NCBI GenBank assembly: GCA_026724425.1
Contig: JAIUCV010000001.1
Span: forward strand, 18,644,556-18,708,555
Direction of reading: 5' to 3'
DNA: 64,000 nt
Source: Erythrophleum ivorense
Lineage: Eukaryota > Streptophyta > Magnoliopsida > Fabales > Fabaceae
Position numbers and translations under genes: made by a program. The notes under the pieces are model-generated. The model did no database searches and had not been told where the DNA came from. It was given only the letters and a program-made list of their open reading frames with translations. How positions within the stretch are numbered: the stretch's first letter is position 1; the number at the start of each line of letters is the position of its first letter. Positions 10,081 to 22,611 of this stretch are shown piece by piece.

Positions 10081-13000
10081 AATATTAGAAAACGAGGAAC
10101 CAAGGCTTAGGGAGCCCAAAAACCAGAGCCGAAATAGCTAAAGAAAATCCTAACGAAATGTAGTGGCATTTTTATAATTTTGGGCAACTTTTAAAAAACT
10201 CAAAGGAGAAATTTTTAAATAGAAAAATTGAGTTTATTGAAGTTCTCAGAGGCCTTAAAAACTATAAGAACCCTTAAAATAATTAGAACCCATCCGGTTT
10301 ACGTTCTAGAATATCGGTAAACCTGAACTTTGACCCTTTCATTCGGGAAGGTTTTAGACCCAATTTGAGTGATTGCAAAAGCTATTTAGAGGTTAAAAAA
10401 CCTAAATTTTATGATCGAAAAGAAAATTTTCAAAAAAGAGTTAAAATGAGCCCAAAACAAAAAAAGCCAAGAATGAGGGACAAAATTGGCATTTTGATAA
10501 GCTTCTTAAGAATCCTTAGCTATATAGAGGTGGTGCCCCACTTATCCCTCACATTTGGCCAACCTAAATTCTGTCTAAAACTAGGGAGAATTTCTATAAA
10601 AAGTAGTGCACAAGAGGGAGCCTCAAGAGAGGAGAAAAACCTCGGAAAAGATATGGAAAATCAAGGAATTTCTTACTCCTTCCTTCATTGAACTTATCCT
10701 CCTCCTTCTCCTCTTTCTTTCCATGGTTTTGGTGCATGATTTGGATCTAATTTGAGTCTTGTTCAGAGGGGAGAAGTTCAAAATTTTAAGGAGGAGTGAA
10801 GGCAATGAAGAAAGCTCTTGAAAAGGCTAAGGAATCAAGGTATTTTTATGGCTTTACTTGCTTCTTCTTTCTTGTTCTTCCATAGCTAGTTTCAGCCACC
10901 TATTGAACACATGAGAGGGAGCAAAATTTGACCTAAACCAAGTATGAAACCTAGGTTTTTAAGGGTGAGCAACAAGTAGATGCAAAGAAATTCCAAAAAG
11001 AACCATTAGTTTTCAAGTTTCCAAAAGCTACGATTTCCTTTGCACCTTAGTATGTATGAAGCTTTCTAGTGATATTTTTAATTGTCTATAAGTATATATG
11101 GGTTCTTGAGATGCCTAGAAAGCCTCACATAGGCCACTTCCTTCAAAGGAACAAAGCTAACTCCATGGGTCCCTAAATGAGCCTATGTCTAATCCTAGAC
11201 AAGAAGAGGTGTCTAGGGGGAGTTTTAAATTTTTCTAAGGGTAGAAATGGACCAAATATGATAAAATAACATCAAAGGAAGGCTTGGAAAAAATTTAGAA
11301 GCCTTGGTTTGTGTGATGGAAGTGTAGGCTCCATAATAAGACTTAAAGAAGCAACTTGTGTCTAGGCTTTTAGAAATGAATTTGTGATGACTCCAAGAAG
11401 CTTAAATAGAGTCAGGAGACCTAGATGAAAGGAGAGAATGGAGTCAAGACCTTGAATTCTAGCACTTGCTTCATTAGGTCTCATATGGAACTATTATGTA
11501 ACCATAGAACAAAATGAGCTTCCATAGAGAGTGTGTGATGCTAGGGCTTGCTTCTATGATGTAATTGTGTCCTATTTGATGTGTTTAGACTAAAGGAACC
11601 AAGCTCCATCTAAGTGCAAGTGTGGGGCCAAAAAGGGGGAGAAATAGCTAAGGAAAAAGTGTGTGAATCTTGCTTCAAGGTAGCTCTCTAAAATTTCTCA
11701 CATGTATAGCTTAGTTGTTTTTTTGTCATTGACTGCTTGTATATGTGTTTGAGCCATGAGAAATGTTGCTAGCCAATGTTTATATGTTATGGTACCATTA
11801 TGTTTCTTAAAATATATTTACAATTGCATTATGGCTTGCATGGGTTTGGTTAAGCCAAAAGTCTCTAGAAATGGGTGAAACAAAGCCAAAAGTCTCAAGA
11901 AGAGTGAGGCTTAGTCAAAAGTCCCTTAAAAGTGGGTGAGGTAAATCCAAAAGTCAGAAGAAAGATGGGTGAGGCTAGACTAATACCCTTGAGAGCTTAT
12001 GCTTGTTATGTTTAAGTTTATGTGACAAGGAAAATGTCTTATACATGTTCATTAGTTGCTTGAATATCATGCATGCATTCTTTGACATGTTTTAGTATCT
12101 ATTATGTATGTTTGAAAAGGTTAAGAGCTATTGAGATTCTTTGAATTTCACTCTTCCCCCACATATGTCTAACCATGTTTAGATGAGCCAAGTAGACAAG
12201 GAAATGGAAGCCAATGAACATGAGAAGCAAGATCTTGACAAATGAATAGAGAATTAAGCTTTTATTTGTATTTTGATATCAAACTATGTATCCATGAGAT
12301 GCATATATGATGTAAACCCTTGAGCATGCTCTGATATATGTACAAATAGTGAATGTATCCATGTAGTAGCTGGATGAATGAGAATGTGAGATCTAGCCAC
12401 TCCTTGGCCATTATGTGACTTGATGTTCTTATGTATATATGTATGTGGCAAGCTCTATGAGGATTTGGATCACTTGGCATACTTTTATGAATGGTTTTTA
12501 TGCTTTTAAACTTGCCCAAGTGGTTGTGGAAAGTAAGAAGGGCCATTTGGTGTCTTGAGATGCCATTTTGAACTTCAATTTTGACCAAATAGAGTGTTGA
12601 ACCAAAGTATGACCAAATGAATGAGTTTTTTCATGAATTTTGGCTAGCAAGTATGTCTCATCTAGATCTTTTCGCAAAGCTAAAGAGAACTCAATTTGGA
12701 GCTCTAGAGAATTTATTATGATTTTCAAAATTGTCCAAATTATGCATAAATGGTATGGTTATTATTCATTTGGTTAGTTTACTTCTTTGTGTCACACATG
12801 AGTCAAATGAAGTCCAATACTCATGAAATTTTACAGGAATAAACTAGATATCATACGCTTTTCATAGCCATTAAGATCACCTTATTTAAAATTTTGTAGA
12901 GGGAGATATGAATTTTTAAGTTTGCATGACAATACTAGTAACGCAGCATGATCTGTGTTACTGTTCTATCGATTTTTGGTAGCTTAAGGCTACTGCATTA

Positions 13001-13434
13001 GTCTAGACTTATTTTTAGACAAAAGTAGACATCTACAAATTTCTAGAATTGTATGGTTTGCTTAATTTTAATTTTTTTAGAATTAGTTATGAATTGCCAA
13101 AATTTATATCAGAAAATTGAATTATGAACCTGAGAGCAAAGCATGGAAATTGTGTGATGTAGCTTCAAACCTAAAGTGAATGAGATCAAATGTGATGAGT
13201 ATGACTTGTAAGGATGTACTATGACTAGAAAACAATGTGGATGAGTTCACATGGTCCATAGAGTATAAGATGAGAAAATGAAACCTTACGTAATACAAAT
13301 ATATGCATTTAAATATTCAATATTTTCTTTATGAAAAGGTATGTTCTTCCTTGAAATGGTGCTCCATCATGCATGTTATGAATGAGATAGCTTATGGTAC
13401 TAATAGATAAGGGTAAAGAGACTAAGATGTTACA
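9977..13434 (+). repeat. 3' LTR of the 6029-13434 element
   Basis: It starts TGTAACACC directly after the purine tract and ends GATGTTACA (3458 bp). The minisatellite is at about 11850-11990 and the modules at about 12590-13110. The 10365-10691 ORF overlaps the TATA region and leader and has no protein motif, so I leave it uncalled. Confidence 0.88.
10521..10526 (+). promoter_or_regulatory. LTR TATA box
   Basis: TATATA lies 544 bp from the LTR start, followed by GGTGGTGCCCCACTT. Position and downstream block match the other copies. Confidence 0.6.
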
Positions 13435-14028
13435 TATATGACTTTTAGCCACAGCTAAATTTTTTTCTTGGTGGGACCAAATTGCTCTTGGAGTTTATAT
13501 AGAGTACACCCTCTTTTGCTACAGCCAACAACAATTTTTTGCTGTAACAAGATACTAATTTTCACTCCCAAATTGTGTTGATTCATAAACATAGGCCAAA
13601 AATATCTTGGACTTGATTTTTGAGCACCCAAGCTTCAATTATTTACACATTTGGCCTCGTAAAACACATAAAAGATAATTAAAAATAAGTGAAAATATTG
13701 AGTTAAAAGTAAATCAAACCTAATTACTAGTTAATTGAACCAAAGCAAACCTAACTACAAGAAAGAACTTATGCTTCATTTTTGAACTCAAAATCAACCA
13801 AATAATGAACAAAAGTTAGGAAATTAAAGACTTAACTGCAAATACAACAATTAATTCACATAAGTCCTAAGTTTAGGAATTTAACACAAGTTCCTCTATT
13901 TACACTTGAAATCCCTTAATTCTAAAAGATAATTAAAACAAGTGTAAATGAGACAAAAAGCATTGGAAACCCTTGATAAGTGCCAATAAAATCCCATGAA
14001 AATACATAATAATTAGAGATTTATTACA
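13435..14028 (-). mobile_element. Family C LTR fragment (minus strand)
   Basis: Read on the minus strand it begins TGTAATAAATCTC directly after a purine tract. Its first 150 bp align with the fragment starting at 48974, with the shared stretch TTTACACTTGTTTTAATTAT. A TATATAAA sequence lies near 13497-13505 on the minus strand. The element at 6029-13434 cuts it off at 13435. Three GCYRYRGC-like motifs occur at about 13449, 13519 and 13540. Confidence 0.6.
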
Positions 14029-14043
14029 CCCCCAAACTTAGCA
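14029..14043 (-). other. Polypurine tract of the family C element
   Basis: On the minus strand this reads GCTAAGTTTGGGGG directly before the LTR start at 14028, the expected arrangement for a 3' LTR. Confidence 0.6.
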
Positions 14044-14751
14044 TTTTACTTATCCTAAGTAAAACTTCATTAAAAGTAGTTTTTTTGTTACTCAAACAGT
14101 TGAAATTCCTTGAAAATTTTAGTGGACTTGAACCTTCAAGAATTATAGCAAGAAATATGAATGACAAGAAAGACTAAAGAATGCACACAAGCTTTATAGT
14201 CAAATAATTAATGAAGGACTTTCCAAACTCATGAAGTGTGTGTGAGTACCATGCCATAGTCTAATTTCAAACCTTAAAAGGAAATATGCAAATCAACTTA
14301 AACAATCTATCAATTCCTTAGAGGTTCATATGTAAGCCTTGTACAGCCTAAAGATTAATAGTTCTTTTAAGCCTATAATGTGGCCATTGGTTAAGGGTAT
14401 TATAAACAAAATGATAAGAGGAAATTAATGAGTAAGTTCAAGAGAGTATTACCAAGTACACACATATAAGAGAAGAAATAAACTATCTCACTTTCAATCT
14501 CTCCTTCAAATATATTCCTTCTTTCTCTTTCTCAAAAACTTTTTTGAAGTTTTGAATTGCATTTTGCAACTCATCACAATTTTTGTTCTCTTGTACCCTT
14601 AAATCATTTTGATCTAATTCATTTCTTTAGGGTCATACACTTTTTAAACCTTTTATTTCAAACTTTTTTTTCATTGTTTTTCCTTCATCATCATATATTA
14701 CAAGTCTAAAAAAGGATAAGGAAACACATATAACATTGCTATTTTTCACAT
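14044..14751 (-). other. Family C 3' noncoding region, first segment
   Basis: AT-rich sequence between the purine tract and the solo LTR insertion, continuing at 18437. No coding frame was seen. Confidence 0.5.
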
Positions 14752-17700
14752 TGTAACACCATAATTTCTATCTTGCTTTCTGTCATTTCTAAGTCTTACA
14801 TCATGAATTGCACAAAGAGAATGGAAAAATGACATTAAAATAAAGCATTATTTAGTGTTACGTCGCGTATAAAAATTCCATTCGATGTCACATGGACCAT
14901 ATGAGCTCATACATCACATTTTCATATTTAATTACATGAATACAACTCAGTTTCCTCACCAAAAATGGCCAACAACTCATGGAAGTCAAAGGGGAGCATA
15001 AAACTCATGCTTATATTTTCAGCCAAAATTTTGCCATTTTTGTCACAAACTTTGAAAAATCATAACTAATTCTAGAAAAATAGAAATCATACATTCTTGG
15101 CCATTCTAGAATGCTACACATGTCTAATTTATGTTACAAATACATCTAGACTATAACATCTAACACAGAAGACATTTGACATTCGAAATGGTCCAGAAGT
15201 CTAGCTGTCCACTGGCGCTGTCATAGAATTCTGCAGCAAATTTCAAAAATGTCCAATTAATTCCACAAAAATCCAATCCATGCAAATGATACCAATCTAG
15301 AAAGATGTGGATGTTATCAAGAGGAAAAAATAAACCCAGACCAGTTCAGGCATGCCTAGGCCTTGAAACCTAATCAAATAGTACTTGAGGTCAGTTGGAG
15401 CTCTTGGTATTGGATAGAATTTTTGAAAATTCATATCTCCCTCTCTAGACCTCCAAATGAGGTGCTTCTATTTGGAAAAAGTCATTGGGAATGTCTAGTT
15501 TTTCCATATAAAATTTTGTGGCAACTGGACATCATTTAGGCCCTGTGTGATAGATTTCATTTTTGGACCTGAGTAAACAATGACATGACCAAAACCAGAA
15601 TTTTTGCCAATTTTGAAAATTCATAAAATATTCTCTAGGCCTCCAAAAATTATATTCTTGAGATTTCCAAAAATCTCTCAACAAGCTCTAATTGTATGCC
15701 AAATATCAGATCAAGAAGAGCTCATTTAGACAAAAAGTGATATAAGATTCCAATATGGTCAATTTTGGCTCCATACAAGATACTAAAATGTCCAAATAGC
15801 TTTTCTTGGAGTTTGGCACCTTTTGGGCAAGTCTAAAAGCATAATTAGGACTTGTATGAACTGCCCAAATGGTCCCAAATCTCATGCATCTCAATTTGAC
15901 CATCCTACTTGCAATTATACACAATTACATAATGCCATCCAAGAAGCTAATTTGCCATATCATACTCAAATTATATTCTAATGGTCACATAACCTATTCT
16001 CCCATTTATACATGACATATTATCATAATTACATATGTTCATAACTTCATAGTACATATACAATCATTGATGACATCATTTGCCATTTATATGGCCTTAA
16101 AGTAGCAAAATTCAAATACTTTAATGTCATCCTCTCATCTTCAATGTGGTTGGCTTCCACTACCTTGCTCTCTTGATCCACCTAGCATGTTAAAACGTTG
16201 GAGAGAAGGGGATGAGATTCAAAGAATCCCAATAGCTCATCTCCCATTCAATCATACATAAAAGATGCAAACAAATCTCGTAAATACATGTATGGTTATG
16301 TTGACATATGCAAACATTCAAGAAGCAATTTCAACATTTGAGCAAGTCATACATAGCATACAAAGGCTTGCCAAGCAAGTTGATTGGCCCCACCCATTTA
16401 CTTGTGAATTTTGGACTTACCTTACCCATTCTTTAAGAGGTTCTTGAAATCAACCTTACTTTTAGGAGTTAACCTCACTTTTGGGAGACTCTTTGCTTTG
16501 TCTCAACTAATCTTAAGGGTTCTTGGCTCATCCTCACCATGGCTAAGGGTTATTGGCCTCATCATACTTAAGCAAACCAAAGCAAGCATCATAAACATCA
16601 TTTGGAAAGCATAATGCATCATCATGGTACCATGGAGTAAGAGCTCATATTAGAACATTTTTCATGCTTAAAATACACATACACACATTTAAAGACAAGT
16701 AAAGCAAACAATCATGTATGAGAGAAGGAGGAGTGAGCTACATTGGAAGCAACTACACACTTTTTCTCTTGAATTAATGCTCCCTCCTTCGGCCACACAC
16801 ACACAAAGGTGTGGGGATGATTTCTCTTGGCCTAAATACAATTTATGGAAGCCAATTAAGTAATTAATTTTAATGCCACACAACTTGTTTAAACTCCAAC
16901 TTGACCTATAAACCTTATTATGGTTCCATAAATGCACCTAACCCATTAAATAAATTCTAGGCTCCATTCTTTCCTTTCAAATATGATTCTTGACTCCTTT
17001 TAAACCTCTTGGAGTCATCACACAATTAAAACAAAGAGCCTAACTATATGTTGCTTCTTTAGGTCATATTATGGAACATAAAGCACCAACTCATTCTCTA
17101 AGCTTCCTAAATTTTTTCTAAGGCTTCTCCTCAAATTCATTCATCATATATGACTCAAAAATGAGTTTAGAAAAATTTAAAACTATCCCTAGCTATGCTA
17201 TCTCCCTTAGGCTGAGGCTATAGAAGGTTTTGCTCTCTATGGACTTTGCTTTGTTTCTTTGATGGAGGAAGCACATGGGGAGACTTCTAGGGATCTTAGG
17301 AGGTCATTCAAACACTTATTTAGGCATAGGAATTAAGAGATCAAATCGGATTTTAGAAGGAACACTTGAAACCTTAGAAATTGCATCTTGAAATTCCATT
17401 ATTTTTTGTTAATTCTCTTTGCATATTTTTAATCTCCACACCCTTTTTTCTAAGAATCACCCTTGGTTCTGCCTAAAAACTAAGTCCTCCTAGGGTTTCT
17501 TAGGTAGGGCAAAATGGAGAAAGGAGAGGAACAAAAGGAACCAATCATGGGAAGAGAAATTACCTTGTTTTCTTGCTTTTTCTCACTTGAATCTTGTGTT
17601 CTTTGAGCTCCTCTCTCCAAATCCGAATTTTCCCCTTAATATCTCCCTTAAAACAGATTTGTAAATTTCATTTTAATCAAAGGAAACAAAGGAGAATGGA

Positions 17701-18431
17701 GGAGAAGAGGTTTGGATGGACGAAAGCATGAAAAACTACTAAAATTCCTTACCTTCAAGCCCTGATTTTTCTTCTCCTTCTCCTTCCCTTGGTGCGCCAC
17801 TCTCCTAGGGTTTCTTCTCTAGTTTGGGGTAGAAAAATATGAGACTTAATGAATGGGAGAGTGGGATGCCTCTTATTTATAGGTGGAGGAGAATAGCTTT
17901 TTCAAAAATTCTCATTTTGCCCTTCATTTTTGGCATTTTCGTTTCTACTTTATTTTAGCTTCTTTTTAACAACTGTCTTTTCCATTATAAAATTTAGGTT
18001 CCCAATTTAGTAAAATACTTTTGGAATCACTCAAATCAGAGCTAAAACCTTCCCAAACAAATCTGTCAAAGTTCAGGTATACTAATGTTAGAAAATGTCC
18101 ACCGGAGGGATTTTAATTGTCTTGGGGCTTCCTATGGTTTTCAAGGCCTCTGAGAACTCCGAAGAACTCAAAACTTACATTTAAAAAGCCATCTTATGTG
18201 AATTTCAAAATTTACTCAAAATTACAAAAATGCCATTATGTTTCGTAAAATTTTCGTCAAAATTTATTTCTTTATTTTAGCTCCATTTTTCTTTCTGTCT
18301 AAGCCTAGAATTCTCATTTTTAGGAGTCTAGAATGTTACTCAAAATTTTTAGGACTTTAACTAATTCATTTCGAGGGACTTTCTTTGAAAATGCTTCCGT
18401 TTTTGTCGTTTAATGAAAATCGAACATTACA
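14752..18431 (-). mobile_element. Solo family A LTR, target duplication CACAT
   Basis: On the plus strand it starts TGTAACACC and ends AACATTACA (3680 bp). CACAT lies immediately on each side (14747-14751 and 18432-18436), a perfect 5-bp target duplication. No interior is attached, so this is a solo LTR left by recombination between two LTRs. Read in element orientation (minus), the TATA box is at 17875-17881, the minisatellite at about 16395-16575 and four modules at about 15050-15740. The flanking family C sequence is continuous across the insertion. Confidence 0.93.
17875..17881 (-). promoter_or_regulatory. LTR TATA box
   Basis: Minus-strand TATAAAT, 550 bp from the LTR start at 18431. 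The minus strand continues with GCATCCCACTCTCCC, the block shared by other copies. Confidence 0.65.
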
Positions 18432-18436
18432 CACAT

Positions 18437-20670
18437 CATATATGCATGTCTCAAAGGAAGAAATAATAAAACACATTATTATCTTTAATCTCTCTCATAC
18501 TCATATTTATGTGAAAATTCTTCAAATAACTTACTCAATCACTATATAAAACCCTAAAATAATCCTTTTCAGAACAAAACAAATATATGTATAATAGTAC
18601 TTCTTAAAAAGGGTAAATCATTTAGTCTTTTAGGCTAGATAATTAGATGTAGATGAATAGAAAAGAAATCATATATGTATCATATGCGCATATTATAATA
18701 TAAAGCTCAATGGGATATTGGTGATATACTAAGAAAAAATTAGGCTTATATGGCTCAAAGATTTCAAAAATGCTTAAATCATATCCATAAATCATACTTG
18801 ACCAAGGATTTTGCCTCAAGGAAGAATCAAACAAGTTTTAAGGTCTAAGTTCAAAAATTTGATATAAGTAAACTCATATACGCCAAATTAAAACAAGAAT
18901 TTATCCTATGCATAATAAGGATGCATTGATGGTTCAATGAGTTGAGAAATCAATCCATTAACAATTCAACTAGTCCACTAATGTTATTCACATAACTTTC
19001 TCATAAAAATACACTAATCAACAATTAATTCTCCTCATGGGAATCCAACAAACATCAGGGTACAACAACTACAAGATATAGGTAACGATTAAGCTCAACA
19101 AATATCAATTAAAGGAAGTATTTTTCAAGAAAAAAATTAAGGAAAATTTTAATAAAAATCATTAATATATCAACAATCAATCCCAAAATAAAATTTAAAT
19201 ATTTTCCCAAAATTTAATATTCAACCTTACTGCTAAACTTAAAAATGAATATTGTCCTCAATGTTTCAAACAATATAAAACATATGAGACTAAGGTTAAA
19301 GAAATCCCCCTTAAAAATTGCCCTTGATAGATTTTTCAATCAATATCCAAATTACATATCAAGCTAAAGTTTCATTTTATAATTCATACTTAAAAAACAA
19401 AGAAAAGCACAATATAAAAAATAATTCAATAAAATTGTTAAAAATTTAAGCTATCCTAGAAAATATAAAAAGAATATGACACCAGAAAGTGGTTACTAAA
19501 TGTAATAATGCTTTCTTTAAAGTCCAAAACTAAACTGTATTAGTTTTTCAAAACAATGACACTTAAAGTGTGATAACTCATAGGGTCTTAATTCCTAGTG
19601 TTGATTCCTAGACATAAGACTATTTAGAATCAAAAGGTACTAGTGAAAATAACAATGTATGAGTACATCATTGAATCATATTTATGAATTTTCAATTTTT
19701 CTACCTTTTTTTTTAGTTTTTTAAAATGAATTGGAGGTTCTTCACCCCTAAACTTAAAAAAATGAAACTCAACAGAACTAAACATAAAAGAAATGAGAAC
19801 AATAAGGAACATCCTAATTGTGCATAATATGACCTTAGCCACTATCCCCATTTTTCTTTGTTTTGAATATGCTTCCTTCTTATTACAACCTTGCAAAACA
19901 TCTTGAGTTCTTATCCTTTTAACTTGACAAAAAGAATTTGAAGCTCAAATGAAATAGCATGTAAAAGTATTAAGTAGAACAATTACAAAAGTCATGCTTA
20001 ACAAAGCTTCATTGACATTCTAGTGAAATCCACCAAACAAACATCCATTTTAATCTAGGAAAAACTTATGGGAAGTTTAATACACACTAATAAACAAGAC
20101 AAAGCAAAATTAGCTAGTTGAAAGTCACACAATGAAGCTCATAAGATCAATAAAATGATATATTCAATAATAAATTTCAGCACTAGATTGAACAATGTGC
20201 AATTAATAGTTCATATCTCACTCATTTGAACTCCAAATAATATGAACTGAGTTTTGTTATAAACTATGCAAACAAAGGAAAATTATAGCACTAGTTTGAG
20301 GTTAAAAATTATTCATATGTGTCCTTAAGTATTCATTAAAGTTAGGTAATTTGTTTATAAACTTGGAAAATTCATATAGCAATTTAGCTCAATTGGATTT
20401 AAAATTTTAATGAAAAACTGGACATATCAATAATTCAAAACATAGTATTTTACATCAAAATACAAAACCAATAATTTTTAGTAAATTTTTCAAGCTTCTA
20501 CTCTAGCATGCAAACACAGTGGAGTCAACAAGGAAAAAATGTAAGAGGGTATAACTTGTTGGGGAAAATAAATTTCAACATACAAACACCTAAAGAAGAG
20601 TTACAATGAAGCAATAGACTAAATTTAAAAGTGTGTTGCGATCACTCCCCTAATGCCTTTCTTCACCCAT
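18437..20670 (-). other. Family C remnant with conserved post-ORF motif
   Basis: Minus-strand AACATTGAGGACAAT at 19251-19265 is the same motif as at 2288 on the plus strand, giving the orientation. The rest is AT-rich. A minus-strand ORF at 19630-19896 is Lys/Phe-rich and matches nothing I know. 20200-20430 shows faint resemblance to the family A module text and may be an older LTR piece. Confidence 0.5.
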
Positions 20671-22611
20671 TGTAATGACTAGTATTTTAAGAACTAAACT
20701 AAACCTTATAAATTAATACTGGAACACCCTAAATCATAGTAAATTGAGGACAAATAATATTAGAATTAGAATTAGAATGTCTTAAAATGTGGATTAGAGC
20801 CTAAGGGTGGCCCGAAATCAAAGCCTAATTGGCTGAATGAATTTAAAGAATAATGTAGTAGCATAATCATAATTTTGGGTAACTTTTTGAAAACTCAAAG
20901 GAAGAAACTTTAAATATGAAAATTGAGTTTCCTAGGGGTTCTCAGAGGACCTAAAATCCATAAGAACCCCTAAAATGGTTAAAACTCCTTCAATATGCAA
21001 TTTTAGTCATTGGTTGACCAAATCTTTGATCAAACAGTTCTATAAGGTTATAAATTCAATTTGGGTGAAATCAAAGGTATTTTATGAATTAGAGAACCTA
21101 AATTTTATGATGAAAAAGACGGCTCTTAAAAAGAAGTTGAAATGAACCCAAATGAAAGAACCAAGTTTAGAGACTGAATTGGAATTTTGAAAAATGGCAT
21201 AAGTGGGCTCTCTTGGTTCTTATATCATGTCCCACTCTTCCCCATCACCTTAATTAACTTTACTCTAGTCCAAAATAAATCCAAGAGCATACTTGAGTGG
21301 CACGCAAGAAGAGGGAGCAAGGGGAAGGAAATTAAGGCTTGAAAGTGTAAGAATTCATCACCTTTTCATGCTTCTCCCTTCATTAAACATCTTCCCCTCT
21401 TTCTTCTCTCTTCTCTCATAGTTTTGGTGACTTAAATGGTGATGTTTTATGGCTGGTTCAGTATAGGGAAGAGATAATTTGGAGGAGCTCCTGGAAGCTT
21501 TGAAAAGCTTTGAAACAAGGTAAGAAACAATGGTTGAAATTGCTTCTTCTTGTGTGCATGCTTTGGCTAGAACAAAAGGCATGTACAGGGAGTTTTGTTT
21601 TGATCTAAACTTGATAGAAATGGGGATTTGAAGCTTAAGGAATCACATGGAAGCAATAAAACTCAAAAAGAACAAAATGGATAACAAGTTATGGAGATTA
21701 GGGTTTTGGTTGCACCTAAGGATTTATGGAGCTTTCTAGTGATGATTTAAATTATTTAAGACCATGTTTAAGTTCTTAAGACATCTAGGAAGTTTCACAA
21801 GTGGCAAATTCCCTAAGAAAAACAACAAAAGCCTATGGGCTCCTAAATTGCTCTATGTCTCGAGCAAGAAGGGGTTTACCTACCTAGGGAGAGTTTTTCT
21901 TAATTCCAATGATAGAAATGGTCTAAAAATGAATATAAACACCAAAGGAATCGTTAGTTTGAATTTAGAAACCATATTTTGAAAGTTGAAAAGTTTATGG
22001 TTCCATTATGCATAAAGAAACAACTTAATATTAGGCTCCTTAATTTGAGTTAGAGATGACTCCAATGAGTTTAAATGAAATCATATGACTTAGATTGAGT
22101 GAGAAATTGGAGCCAAGATCATGGATTATATGAGTTGCTTCATTATGCCCTTGTAAGAACCATAAGTATGCCATAAGCTAGAAGTAACTTGTAAAGAGTT
22201 TGTGTAAGCCTAGAGATGGTTCCAATAATGTGCTTGTGTCTTTGTTTGATGTGTCTAGGCTAAGCAAAATAATCCCCCTCCAAGTGTGTGTATGAGGCCA
22301 AACCAAGAAATTAGAGAATCAAGGAAGAATTTGTGCTTCTTGACCTAAGGTAGCTTTTCATCCATTCTTGTATGCATTTCTTAGTTGTTTGATTGTCATG
22401 AATATTTGTATGTATGTTTGAATCATAAAACATGCTTATAACTATTGGTTTGATGCTTTGGTACCATTATACTTCTTGAATTGCTTTTGGATTGTGAATT
22501 TGCTCTTGATGGGTGAAGTTATGCCAAGAATCCTTTGGATTGGGTGAGAAAAAGCCAAAAGTCCCTAAAAGTGGGTGATACAAGACTAAAAGTCTCAAGA
22601 ATGAGTGAAGC
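20671..22611 (+). mobile_element. Solo family A LTR, left part (continues at 35002)
   Basis: It starts TGTAATGAC, preceded by CCCAT (20666-20670). The partner end at 36472 is followed by CCCAC, so the target duplication matches at 4 of 5 bases. Its minisatellite begins at about 22515 and is interrupted by the complete element, whose own duplication GAAGC fills the junction. Joined length without the insertion is about 3.4 kb, as in other copies. Confidence 0.9.
21221..21225 (+). promoter_or_regulatory. Probable LTR TATA region
   Basis: CTTATATCATG is followed by TCCCACTCTTCCCC, 550 bp from the LTR start. The TATA itself is weaker than in other copies. Confidence 0.5.

Larger units (their letters stand above)
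6029..13434 (+). mobile_element. Internally deleted family A (Tekay-type) LTR retrotransposon
   Basis: Two family A LTRs in the same orientation (6029-9447 and 9977-13434) enclose only 529 bp, against 4786 bp in the complete element. The interior begins abruptly in the integrase C-terminus, and the primer-binding site, gag, protease, RT and most of integrase are missing. Flanks are TATGG on the left and TATAT on the right, so a target duplication is at best partly preserved. An old insertion with a large interior deletion fits best. Confidence 0.85.

Noticed and set aside
10365..10691. 108-codon ORF across the LTR TATA region
   Set aside because: It overlaps promoter and leader of the LTR and has no counterpart frame in the 6029-9447 LTR.
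6024..13439. Target duplication around the internally deleted element
   Set aside because: TATGG and TATAT share only three bases, so I do not claim a duplication.
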